The notes below the pieces were generated by a model that was not told the origin of the DNA, searched no databases, and saw only the letters and a list, made by a program, of their open reading frames with translations. Below, piece after piece: positions 35,970 through 46,337 of a stretch of DNA of 46,337 nucleotides (position 1 is its first letter; the number at the start of each line of letters is the position of its first letter). The stretch comes from Ichthyophonus hoferi (Eukaryota; Opisthokonta; Ichthyosporea; Ichthyophonida; Ichthyophonidae), in NCBI GenBank assembly GCA_002751075.1, contig NAOQ01000250.1, positions 1 through 46,337 of the forward strand, written 5' to 3'. Position numbers and translations under genes: made by a program.

Positions 35970-36031
35970 ATGTTTTATATGCAGTAGCCAATGAAAACTC
36001 CGATTGGAATGACGATTGGGCTCAGAATAAG
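35970..36031 (+). other. likely 5' untranslated exon of the ankyrin-RING gene
   Basis: Lies about 30 bases past the TATA box and ends at a good donor (GTAAAGAATT). Its ATGs do not lead into the ankyrin frame, and the next exon (37179-37217) carries an in-frame ATG in good context, so I read this block as leader. Confidence 0.4.
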
Positions 36032-37208
36032 GTAAAGAATTTTGGTGCTTGAATGCAATGCAAAGGAGCGTGTGCCAATTATTTAATTGGTTTTATTAAC
36101 TATATAACTAAATACGGTTAATCTTGTTATATTTATTTTATTAGAAACGGGTAAATAGTAGTTTGCTGTGCTTTAGGAGATCTAATGCAAAACAGGAGTT
36201 GTACGTTGATCTTTTGCCACACAACTTTTACTATGAATTTTAATTATCACATTTAAAGGGTTTTCTCATTGCAATAGCATCGCAGAAACAAATATGTTAC
36301 AATATTACACTATAAAATAGTATTGTATAACCCTAAAATACTTGTTGAATACAATGGATTACATATTTAAATGTGCTCACGTTTAAAGGGAGGTTCAACT
36401 GTCTTGCATGCTAAGCGTCGGGGATAATATCAAACTGTACGGTAACCCTTCCATACAAGCCATTTAAAATAGAAAAAAAGAAACTATAACAGCCATAATG
36501 ACTAAAGATGAAGAGAAAATTTAAAGCAGGTCAAGACCCTTGTGAAAAATATCTATTCAGATTTACTTGAACTACTCATACTTAGGGGTCAGCTTAGTTT
36601 TATGTCGTAATCAACTGTTCAATAGTGGTGGAGGTGGGAGAGAGATAAAAAGTTTATAGGGAACGGAAGATAAGTTTTACCATCAAGTAATAAAGGCGAT
36701 GGTACTGGATAAAAATCATGCTTAATAAAGATATTGTTGGAAATGACACATGACCAATAGAAGACTTTCATCTAGTTTTTAAAATTCCATTCCTTTCTAT
36801 TGAACACAACATAGATTAATACTATTCACAGCTTCGACTCTCTGAATTAATACATAAAAAATACATGACTTAAAACTGTTGAAAAACCAGAAGAGAGTTG
36901 ACTTATAACAATAAAATAACGAAAATAAAATAAAAAATAAGGAAGGAGGGTTTATTTTTTCTTGTTTTTTTAATATTATGTTATGTACAAGTTGTCATGT
37001 TAAATTGTAATGATTCGATAGAAAAAATTGTTTCTTAGCCTGTCAACGACGTGTCGGTGAAGAGTCTGATCCCGTGTACAACAAAAAGGGTTTATAAATG
37101 GACACACTACAAATTAATTTTACTTTATTCTAGTTTGAGCATTCAATACTGAAATCCCAAACTACAAATAATTTTCAGGCAGGCAGGAAAGGCTTATTTT
37201 TTTTGAAA

Positions 37209-40200
37209 ATGGCAAATGTAAGTTCTTCGGTTCTTTTTTCAGCTATGAAATAAAAAAACTGTTGGTCCTGTCATGGCAGTAAATATATACTCTTCTACAA
37301 CAAGGATCCTTAAAAGTACAAAAACACGCAAGCACAAACACATTCATGTAAAAAGGGAGGACATAACCTGTTGTTAACATTAGCACGCATACAAACACAC
37401 GAATAGATGTCAACCTGTATGCAAAAAAACATACTTTTTGATACAGTTTTGTATAGACAAGACTCGATGCAAATTAACGTATGTTTACATTACATGTCAA
37501 GTATTTGGGCAGGAACACTTATTTCAAAGGGGTATTGGTATTATTTAACAGAAGGCAACGTAAATAAAGCCCTTAGACACCAAACAATACCGTTTCGATC
37601 AAGTTCCAAAATTTCCTTTGCTTTCCATTTCTCTTTTTTTTTAACTATAATACTTAGAGTAGTATGAATATTCATTTAAAAATTTACTTTATTTTCTCTA
37701 TCACTTCCCCATTTTTTTTATTGAGTGTTTCACTAACTTTACATCTATCGTTCTTTCTTATTTCTCTCCTACCAACACCATACTGGCTTTATCTTTCACT
37801 TCTATTATTAAATACACATTATTAGCTCTTTTTGCGTTAAATTGTCCTTTCAATCTTCCGTTCATTAAAATATACCACGAATAATCCAATATGTATTTGT
37901 TTTCCTTCATTTTTTTATTATCTTTCTTATACTTAGAACACAGACCAAGAGCAACAGCTCTTTGAGGCCGTGGTTGCTTCAAATATTCAAAAAGCCTACT
38001 CACTCTTGGCTGCTGGAGCTCAACCATCATGTGTTCATACTGAGGTCAGAGCAATAGGGCAGTGTTATGTTTTAATATTAATAAAGATTATTATATCATT
38101 AGGTGGCCACCATAAATATAGCCCAAGTAAAACGGATAATGATGATCAGTTAGCCAATAACACGAATGAGTATGGATATGGATTATACTTCTTGTTAAAC
38201 ATACGTATCCACGCTTATGCTTGTATTTATATAATAATATTAATGCAACCCAACATGCATAATTAATAAGTAATAAATTACAGAGTATATTCATATCAAA
38301 TCTATATCTATAACTTCCATATATTTGATACTAAGTAACAATTCAAATATACGCATACATACATCCGAAAAATAATAAAAAATATAGCACGGAAACCCGA
38401 AGTAATCTATTGATTAGTGTAGAGCAGCACACTGATTATACCAACAGAACGTGTCTATCAATCTATCAATACATGCAGGATGGACGCACGCCACTTCATG
38501 TTGCAGCAAGCAAAGGATGCGTTGCCATTATTGGGGCCTTATTATCTAGAGGGGCAGATCCAAGTGCCATTGATTTAGTAGGTTCTATTTGCATCTTTAT
38601 ATATATATATACTTTATTTGTATTTTCATATGATTCTGTTCTTGCATATGTTCCTTTATTTCTATAGATCCATATAAGCGTGCATGTATGTATGCACGCT
38701 TGTGTGTGTGTATCTATGTATGTATATATGTATGTTATATATGTGCATGTGCGTGTTTATGAACAAATTTATTTTAACTGCCAATACCTTTATATCTATG
38801 TGCTCATGTGCCGGTCTCGTTTTGGCCGTTTTAAGTTCATTAAAGATATAGGTTAGTTGCTTATTTCTTTTTTATATTTTAATTATGCATCTTGGCGCGT
38901 GTACTCGTACTCACTCAACCACACATATTTCCCCAACCAGAAAATTCAAAAATACATGAGCATACATTTTTATTTACGTGTAAATATGCATGTATATAAG
39001 TAGAACCTAATATATATACCTATAGCTACTCAGATATATATGATCAAAACAGCATATAAATACTTCGTGCCAATAGAGAAGAATATTGATGACATTTCAC
39101 GCTTTTAAAATCAAATACATTGATATCGGTATATTTAAAATGCATAAAATGCATATGTACAAAGTAAATTGTAATACCTTATACTTTATAAGATTATACT
39201 ATATTATAACCTCTTAGCTAATGCCAGTTTTTCAGCATGGATCAACTCCGGCCCATGTGAGTTATGAATGTGGGAGCTATAAGATAATGAATGAAATCCT
39301 GGATTTATTGACAGCGATGGGTGCGAATATTGATGCTCCTAACCACGTAAACCTGATGATTGTTTCTGAGTTTATTTTATTAATATATTTCATATATATT
39401 ACATTAATTTATTATATGTATTTTGTTATTATTTTAATACACATTTGAATTTCTGTATTTATATGCTTGCTTTTGTAGTGTTTGATGCAATGAGTATATT
39501 GATGTACATATATTAAAATACATACTCAAAGAAACGTATACATGGAAACGACAATGTAAGCGATACATTAAATATAAAGAAGGGACACGCACTCAAAAGA
39601 GCAATTGAAAGAGATATTGTTGCGATTATTTATATTGTTTATTTATTTTAATCTGGTACTCAAAAGATAAATATATGCAGTTTGTTATTGACATTGTGTG
39701 TTGCCAAATAATTTTTCATTTTATTTATTAAGAAGATTGGTTTGATCTATGCAATTTGCGATTAATCCTGTTATGACTCTGCTTAAAAGGCTTATGTGGC
39801 CATTCTCTCTATGCTCTAGCTACATATAGTTTAGATCAAATCAGCCTTATATATTTCTACAATGTAAATAATTAACGTATAGTGATTGTATTTGATTCAA
39901 ACAAAACAAACGTCTTGCTATTATATCCTGGTTTTTACATAACCATTTGATACAATAAGATCTGCTATGACTATGGTAAAATATACACTGGATACAAGCT
40001 GCGTATTTACCTGTGACCAATTATTGCGTTTGGTGCTTTTGTCTACTTTTCACGAAAGTAGAATAGTAGAAACGGAGAAAGAAAATGAATATGCTAGAAT
40101 CGGTTTACTTATTTGAGTTGTATTTATATTTTTTATCCTTCATGTTTTGCATAATTATTTTACCCTTACATATAATAAAATGAAGACGCGAACTCAGGCA

Positions 40201-43200
40201 GAGTTTAAAGCAAACTATTCTACACCTTTCCACTTACAAATGTGTGAATGTATAGAAATGTATATGCATAGATTATTGTGTTTATATGCGTATATTTTTA
40301 TTTTTATCACAATATATTTTTACATATTTACATATTTTCTATAAACTGTATATTTAGTGTATATATATATTGTTGTATATAAAATATACTCTCACTTTTT
40401 TGTTCATGTTTATACATATAAATCTGTTTTCCCTTCTTGTACATAGGTATTTGAACCATAGTAATCGATTTGATATAACAATACTACCACATTCCTAATG
40501 AGACCCCTTGGCTATATAATTCAATCACATGGTTTACACGTTATCGTGAGCATACAGGATGGTAAAACAGCCAAGAACCTTCTTCAAACCTTAACGGATG
40601 GGATAGCTAGCCAGGTATTTTCTTATTCTTTTTACATATATGTGTATATATACAGAGGTATTATTACTACTACTTGTTATTGCTATTATTACTACTGCTA
40701 TTATTATTACTATTATGTATAACGCATTATAGAATCCAATTACATGGTTATGCAGGTTCAAAATACCAAAGAAGACACAAGCAGAGGCCCATCCCCACCT
40801 CACACACGACTAGATCCTACTACTGCCGTAGAATGGTTTGTTATTTTCTATCGAATAAAAAATTCCTAGACGATACACATGAGATTGTGTGAAGGGTTAA
40901 GAGTGACTGTAATAAATATAGGGTGTAAGATATGCATTAGTAAAGGAAAGGTGTGGTAAGGCTCCCAAATTATTAATTAGATTTTAGTAATACAACATGG
41001 TTGTAGTTACGTTTTTTTTTCTATATTACTTTAGAATCTTGTTGCCAAAAAACACTTTATAATGATTGCTTTTTTGATTCAAAAAACACGGAGGACTTGA
41101 ACATTTGTACATTTGTAAGTATAATAAATGTAGAAAATCTCATAGGATGAGCATGTGCTTATTCAAAATTATTTATAAAAAGCAAATAGGTATTTTGGTA
41201 TGTTAATCAAAGATTCCTTAAATAATATATTAGGTGATTCATTCCTACATATATTATATCACTTATTTAATATTGAATTATTCAAAAGGTTTAATTAATA
41301 TTTTAATTGCAAACATTGCAATATTGAAATACCTTTATTGATTGAAGATACCGATATATGTATATTCCATAATAATACAGTCCGATATGTCTAGACTTCA
41401 TAAGAGAGGCATTCATAACTACATGTGGCCATAGTTTCTGGTGAGTCTTGCTTCCTGGGTTTATATCCTCCCTTTGATTCTGTACCTTCTAACATTTGTT
41501 TTCTTTTTTTGCAGTCTCCTAATCTCTTTTGATCCATTTTCTCTCTACCTTGTTTTACGTGATCCTCCTTATCAATTTATCAATATTAGTATTAACTGTT
41601 TATTAATCTACTCTTATTCAACCCTCCTTCCTATTTAAATATGAGTTCCAATTGGTCTAATAGAACCCTGGTATTCAAAGAACTATTTACTCATTTTATA
41701 TATGTTACATAATAAAATTCAAAGCATAGGATATATATATATATATATTATCTGTAATAACTTGTATGTATGGTCAAGCTACTCCCAGCCTTACTTCCGT
41801 TTCTATAGTGTACAATATCACAAAAAAATTAAAACAATTGACCACTCTTTCTAAGCTATCATCATTGTATTAAAATATTCCATGCTCCATATTCCAATAA
41901 ATCTTACATATTATCTGTCTTTTTCCCTCTACTATTTTAACTTGTTTTTATTTATTTTTAAAGCCCATCATATAGGATATTGTAGTACATAAGTAGGTGG
42001 AAGGGCAAGAACTAACTAACATATATGTTTTATACAGCTACCTATGCATAGACATGCATCTGAGTAAAGTAACGTCATGTCCTTTATGTTCCAGTCCCCT
42101 GAATAAGACTGATATTATGCCGAACTTTGCCTGTACGCCCCACTTTCATTTTACCATTTTCACTTTTAGCTATATTCACATAACGAATCCAGATTTATAA
42201 ATATAAATCTACTCCATTACGATAGCTCATTATACCCATTTATCTATTTATCTATCTATTCGTTTCTTTATCTATCTATCTACTTACTTACCTGTCTATC
42301 TACCTACTTTCTTATCTATCTACTTGCTTACCTATCTATCTCCTCTCTTTTTTATCTATATACTTACTTATTTATTTACTTGCCTCTCTATCAATTTACT
42401 AATTTATTTATCTATCTACCTACCTGTCTATCTATCTGCCTGCCTCTATCTTACACTTTCAGAGTCAAATTAAGACTCTTTTTTGATTGTGTGTCAACCA
42501 TTGTATTTACTAAGATGCCACCCTTTATTCCAATTTTGGAAACTTCTATATTGATGTATGATATAAACTTTAATGCAAACAATGATACATTGTTGACATA
42601 TACAATTCTTGTTTATTTTTAGTTATTTTCCTTTATACATACATATCACAGGCTGATATAGAGCTTAACGCACATTGTTACACCAAGTAAAATATATAAA
42701 TATGTTGTAAATCAAATAAAAATACAGACATTAGGGGATATGATGAATTACATCATGTAATTCTATCACCTTGTATCGTGTGGCCATACTGGATCATAAT
42801 AGATGATATAAAATGATATCATGTTATTATAATGTATCATCTCCTATCCTGCTTTACCTGATCATATTACATTATATATATATATATATATATGTTTAAA
42901 AGGCAGTACATAGAATAAAGAAAAAATATCGTATTAACAAGATACCTGGTTTATTACAGTAAATCACCTATCCGAATATATGATGAAGAGCACATGCTTA
43001 GTACCACTAGGAGAACCCTCTGTTATTAAACTAAACAGCTACATCAACCAAAAAGATGACATGACTGTCACTGGTTCGTTCTTGCTTTCCTCTTGTTAAC
43101 CATGTTTTGTACCGTAGTTGTTCTTTTATCATAATATTTACCTAAATATCTACATATTTATAAGTGCTTGTTACATTGTATATGCAATTTTCTTTGTGGT

Positions 43201-45658
43201 TTTATGTTCTGTTCTGTGGTCAAATACTGCTGTATGTCACTTGGGTGTTGTTTCAAAATTAGACATCATTATTAAAAACATGTATATGGTTATAGGGCAT
43301 AATATGCACAGACCAAGGCATGGATAGAGAGGAGAGTACGTCTTAGTAGCGCAAAAAGAAAAAAACGCAGAATCAATTACTTCCTAGCCAGCCTTTTTCA
43401 TTACTATCAGACAAAGCCACTATATTCTATTTAAAAAAACGGATATACATGTATTGTTTATTTCCTCTTCTATCCTATCTTAATTGAATGCTAGTTGGTG
43501 CCATCATGCACGTCACCTAACGCCTTACCAATAGGCTATCGAAATAATGAGTGACTAAACCTTAATTTCCAATCACACGAACAAAGAGATTGCAAGGTTT
43601 TTATAACATGGTAAACTCTACTTTGAATCATGTTAGCTGGTTTAGACCACACATATATACCGTTATGGTACAATTCATATTGGGTTTCATTATTTACAAT
43701 AAAGTATTGTAAAGTTACATGTATGCTATATAGCAGCATATCATATTATATTATCATAGCATATTATATTATACTATATTATATTATATTACATTATATC
43801 ATGCCATTTTATTTTTCTAGCTTCTATTTCATATCACATTGTATCATATCGTCTCATATAATATCGTATTTTATCACATTTTGTCATGTCATATAGAATA
43901 CTATATCATTGTACTATATCATCCCATATTGTATTATACTATATCGTATCACATCATACCATGTCATATTATAACCATAGGTCTCTTCGTATTCTGGCCA
44001 GTGATATATTCTGACCAATCATCATATCCCTTTCCACATTTACTCAATCATGTTTTTATACCTCTTTTTACATCAAGGTATTATCTGCCATTTCATTATA
44101 TCAGTATTATTTCAATATTATTTAAGTTACTATTTAGTACAATGTGGTTTCTATATTACGCGCAGTTACGGTGTTTACGATGAGATAGTTTATATAATAA
44201 TACGTACATAGGCCGCTAGGTACAGATACAAATGTTACTAGAGCGTAGCTGTAAGTATTGATGAATACAGAGAATATATTACCTTTCATACAATAAATAG
44301 ACTATGTGATGTACATATATAAATATATCCAATACAATGGTATTGATTTATTATAGTATATTAATAATTCTGTTAATTAATACATGAAATATTTTGGATA
44401 TATTTATTAACATTGAGATATTTTATGTTTTTGTAACATAACCTAGATATGTGAGAAATACCTGTTTAAATGGTTATTTAAATAACGTGTTGTATTGGTT
44501 ATGATTTTAATGGATGGGGTTATCCTACCAGATATCGAGGTTCTTCTTTCTGCACTCAGGGAGAAAAAAAAAAAACTAATAGCTAACGAGAAGGAAGTAG
44601 AAATGGAGGTACTAATGGATTTTTTACAGTTGTCTCGTGCATTGAAAGAAAGGGTAAGTCATTTGCTTGTATTTATTGGTGGTTATGTTTATTTAGCCAA
44701 TGAGGTCTAATTTATATCATGTTTTACGAGGTTGAATAAATAAATATTGCTTACATATTATGTATGTATTAAGTATATATTCACAGTGTGTAGTATCTGC
44801 ATATTACATTATGCTGGTACAGTGTATAGTATCCGAATAGTATATTGTATACATATAAGGTGTGGTATATATATATATATATATATGTATATCATGTGTA
44901 TAGTAGATGATATGTGTATAGTGTATCGTATATGTACAATGTATATTGTATAATATAGGTATAGTGTATAATATATATGCAATATATAGTATATCATCTG
45001 AGCGTATTGTATAATGTATGTACAATATATAGTATGTGATATGGGTATAGTATATATCATATGTACAATGTATAGGACATCATATGGAAATAGTATATCA
45101 TACATGTATAGAGTAACATTTTCATTTGTTGTCAAAGAAATAGTAATAAATTCATATCATGAACAATTGATATCCGATTATGGGCATATCTTTAGTAATA
45201 TTTGTGTTTGCATAGGATTATTTATGTTTCACCAGAGTAGGGTATGGCCCATGTGCATAACATACCATATATGAACAGCTTATATCATATTGTATTATAT
45301 ACATACATAAAAAATCAATTATGTTTAAACGCTCCCTCCAAAACACATTAGGTACACATACCTCAACTGTAAAGCGGAAAGGGTAAATAAAGAAAACAAA
45401 TACACCAACAGCTTAGCGAATATATGGTATCATATTGATATGAGTTTGCCACTAGAACTAGTATACTCCATACAAGGCTATGTACTTATGGTTGCAGGGC
45501 CTACATATTACCAATATCACCCTTTTATTTCATTGACTTAAATAAACTTTAAACAGAAAATGGAAGAACTGAATCACGAACTCGCTATCTTAGCCAAGGA
45601 TATAGAGTTGGTACAAGAGAAAGGACGGCAGACATGTATACTAAATAGCTGTGAGAAT
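37209..45658 (+). CDS. ankyrin repeat - RING - coiled-coil protein, COP1-like E3 ubiquitin ligase (3' end outside window)
   Basis: Coding exons: 37209-37217, 37937-38044, 38479-38577, 39236-39346, 40558-40614, 40756-40835, 41381-41440, 42038-42132, 42960-43073, 44532-44653, 45557-45658; 319 residues so far, all phases matching. Residues ~8-128 form ankyrin repeats (DGRTPLHVAASKGCVAIIGA 40-59, LLSRGADPSA; then HGSTPAHV 73-80). A C3HC4 RING follows with ligands C155, C158, C170, H172, C175, C178, C189, C192 (ECPICLDFIREAFITTCGHS, then FCYLCIDMHLSK, CPLC), followed by MPNFALNHL, as in the MPNF/YPNF segment of COP1. Residues 245-310 (IEVLLSALREKKKKL, VLMDFLQLSRALKERKMEEL) align with the COP1 coiled coil, which binds SPA partners and dimerises. 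COP1 normally ends in a WD40 substrate receptor; that part would lie past 46337. The start MANNTDQ comes from a 39-nt exon with aaaATGG context. The last donor is uncertain. Confidence 0.85.
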
Positions 45659-46305
45659 GTATGTTATATGTTATTGTTTACCTGGATTTTTTAATTTAAT
45701 GTGTATGCGTTACAAGAAAAAGAAATGTATTGCCCGGAGATATAGTTTAGATAGTTTGGGTGTACACATTTATATATCATATGTCAATATAATGAGTTTT
45801 GTAATATAAAGAGATATATTATATGGCAATATAATATAGATAGTTGTAGTATAATATATATATATATATATAGTATGCCAATATAATATAAGTACTTTTA
45901 AGATAAAGAGATGTTTTACAAGGCAATAGAATGGAGGCAATTTTAGTATAAAAGCAAATATTGTTATGTCAATATAGTGCAAATGTTGGTAATACAGAGA
46001 GGTGGCCTTAATATTGAAATATAAAACATATGGTGGTAATAGAAAGAAAGAAGGGCATAATAATGGGACATGATATATAATAGTACAAGTGAATGCGATT
46101 AAGTATCCGATGCTTATATAATAGAATGGGATAGCATAAAATAAAATAAAATAAAATACAATATGGTGCGATTTTATATTATATATAATTATAAGGTGAT
46201 GAACTATTTTACCATAATATGCAAAGTGTATCAATACAATACTATTAATTGCTGATACAAACATTTGGTTTAACAGATAAGTACTGAACCGATATAATGT
46301 TAGTA

Positions 46306-46337
<32 letters not shown>
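38045..46337. repeat. microsatellites in introns of the ankyrin-RING gene
   Basis: Intron repeats include a tat/tac trinucleotide run at 40660-40718, (TA)n at 41731-41748 and 42873-42893, a degenerate tcta/ttac tetranucleotide array at 42235-42450, a degenerate atatt/catat pentamer array at 43738-43975, a degenerate gtatagtatat-type array at 44760-45120, (TA)n at 45855-45872, and (AT)n from about 46307 to the window end. Frames found here are low-complexity by-products. Confidence 0.8.

Noticed and set aside
41035-41114. Exon-like block with acceptor (attactttag) and perfect GTAAGT donor between the ankyrin linker and the RING exon
   Set aside because: It stops in the frame required by the preceding exon, while skipping it joins 40835 to 41381 exactly and creates the first RING cysteine.
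43839-45135. Several Tyr/Ile-rich frames on both strands
   Set aside because: Low-complexity products of degenerate pentamer and TA-rich arrays in introns.
1-46337. tRNA, rRNA and CRISPR features
   Set aside because: No GGTTCRANNCC B-box with a matching cloverleaf, no rRNA-like GC-rich block and no spaced direct-repeat array were seen on inspection.

Overview
The window is eukaryotic nuclear DNA: strongly AT-rich, with long gene-poor stretches, many microsatellites, and genes split into small exons by GT-AG introns. Five conserved eukaryotic proteins could be read exon by exon with matching intron phases: a mitochondrial SLC30A9 (ZnT9)-type zinc transporter, the nucleolar GTPase GNL2/NOG2, a PLAC8-family cysteine-rich protein, the TRAPP subunit TRAPPC5/Trs31, and a COP1-type RING/coiled-coil protein. 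A COP1 homologue argues against an ordinary ascomycete or basidiomycete. The gene set would suit a unicellular relative of animals, a very early fungus or another protist; I cannot place it further.

Layout. 29-4078 (-) is the 5' part of the ZnT9 gene, whose third intron holds a large pentanucleotide array. 4079-6310 is intergenic with one LTR-like repeat. 6311-12959 (-) is a complete 14-exon GNL2 gene (726 aa). 12960-17139 has no confident gene, only weak spliced-looking pieces. 17140-18144 (-) is a single-exon C2H2 zinc-finger gene (334 aa). 18145-20360 is empty of recognisable genes. 20360-21640 is a broken Ty1/copia fossil, with related repeats at about 4.5 and 22.5 kb. 23096-27901 (-) holds several exon-like blocks of one or more unrecognised genes, plus a perfect 33-bp inverted repeat. 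28406-29320 (+) is a 3-exon PLAC8 gene. 29321-32726 is repeats and unassigned sequence. 32727-34906 (-) is a complete 6-exon TRAPPC5 gene (187 aa). It is head to head with the gene read at 37209-45658 (+), and the shared intergenic region contains an assembly gap flanked by two copies of the same sequence.

The main discovery candidate is the last gene. Eleven exons join in phase to give an N-terminal ankyrin repeat block, a canonical C3HC4 RING, and the long coiled coil typical of COP1 E3 ligases. The known COP1 proteins I recall (plant, human) have no ankyrin repeats. The C-terminal WD40 propeller expected of COP1 would lie beyond the right edge of the window.

The recognised genes are housekeeping or regulatory and do not form a functional cluster: mitochondrial zinc handling, 60S ribosome assembly, ER-Golgi tethering, ubiquitin ligation and a transcription-factor-like protein.
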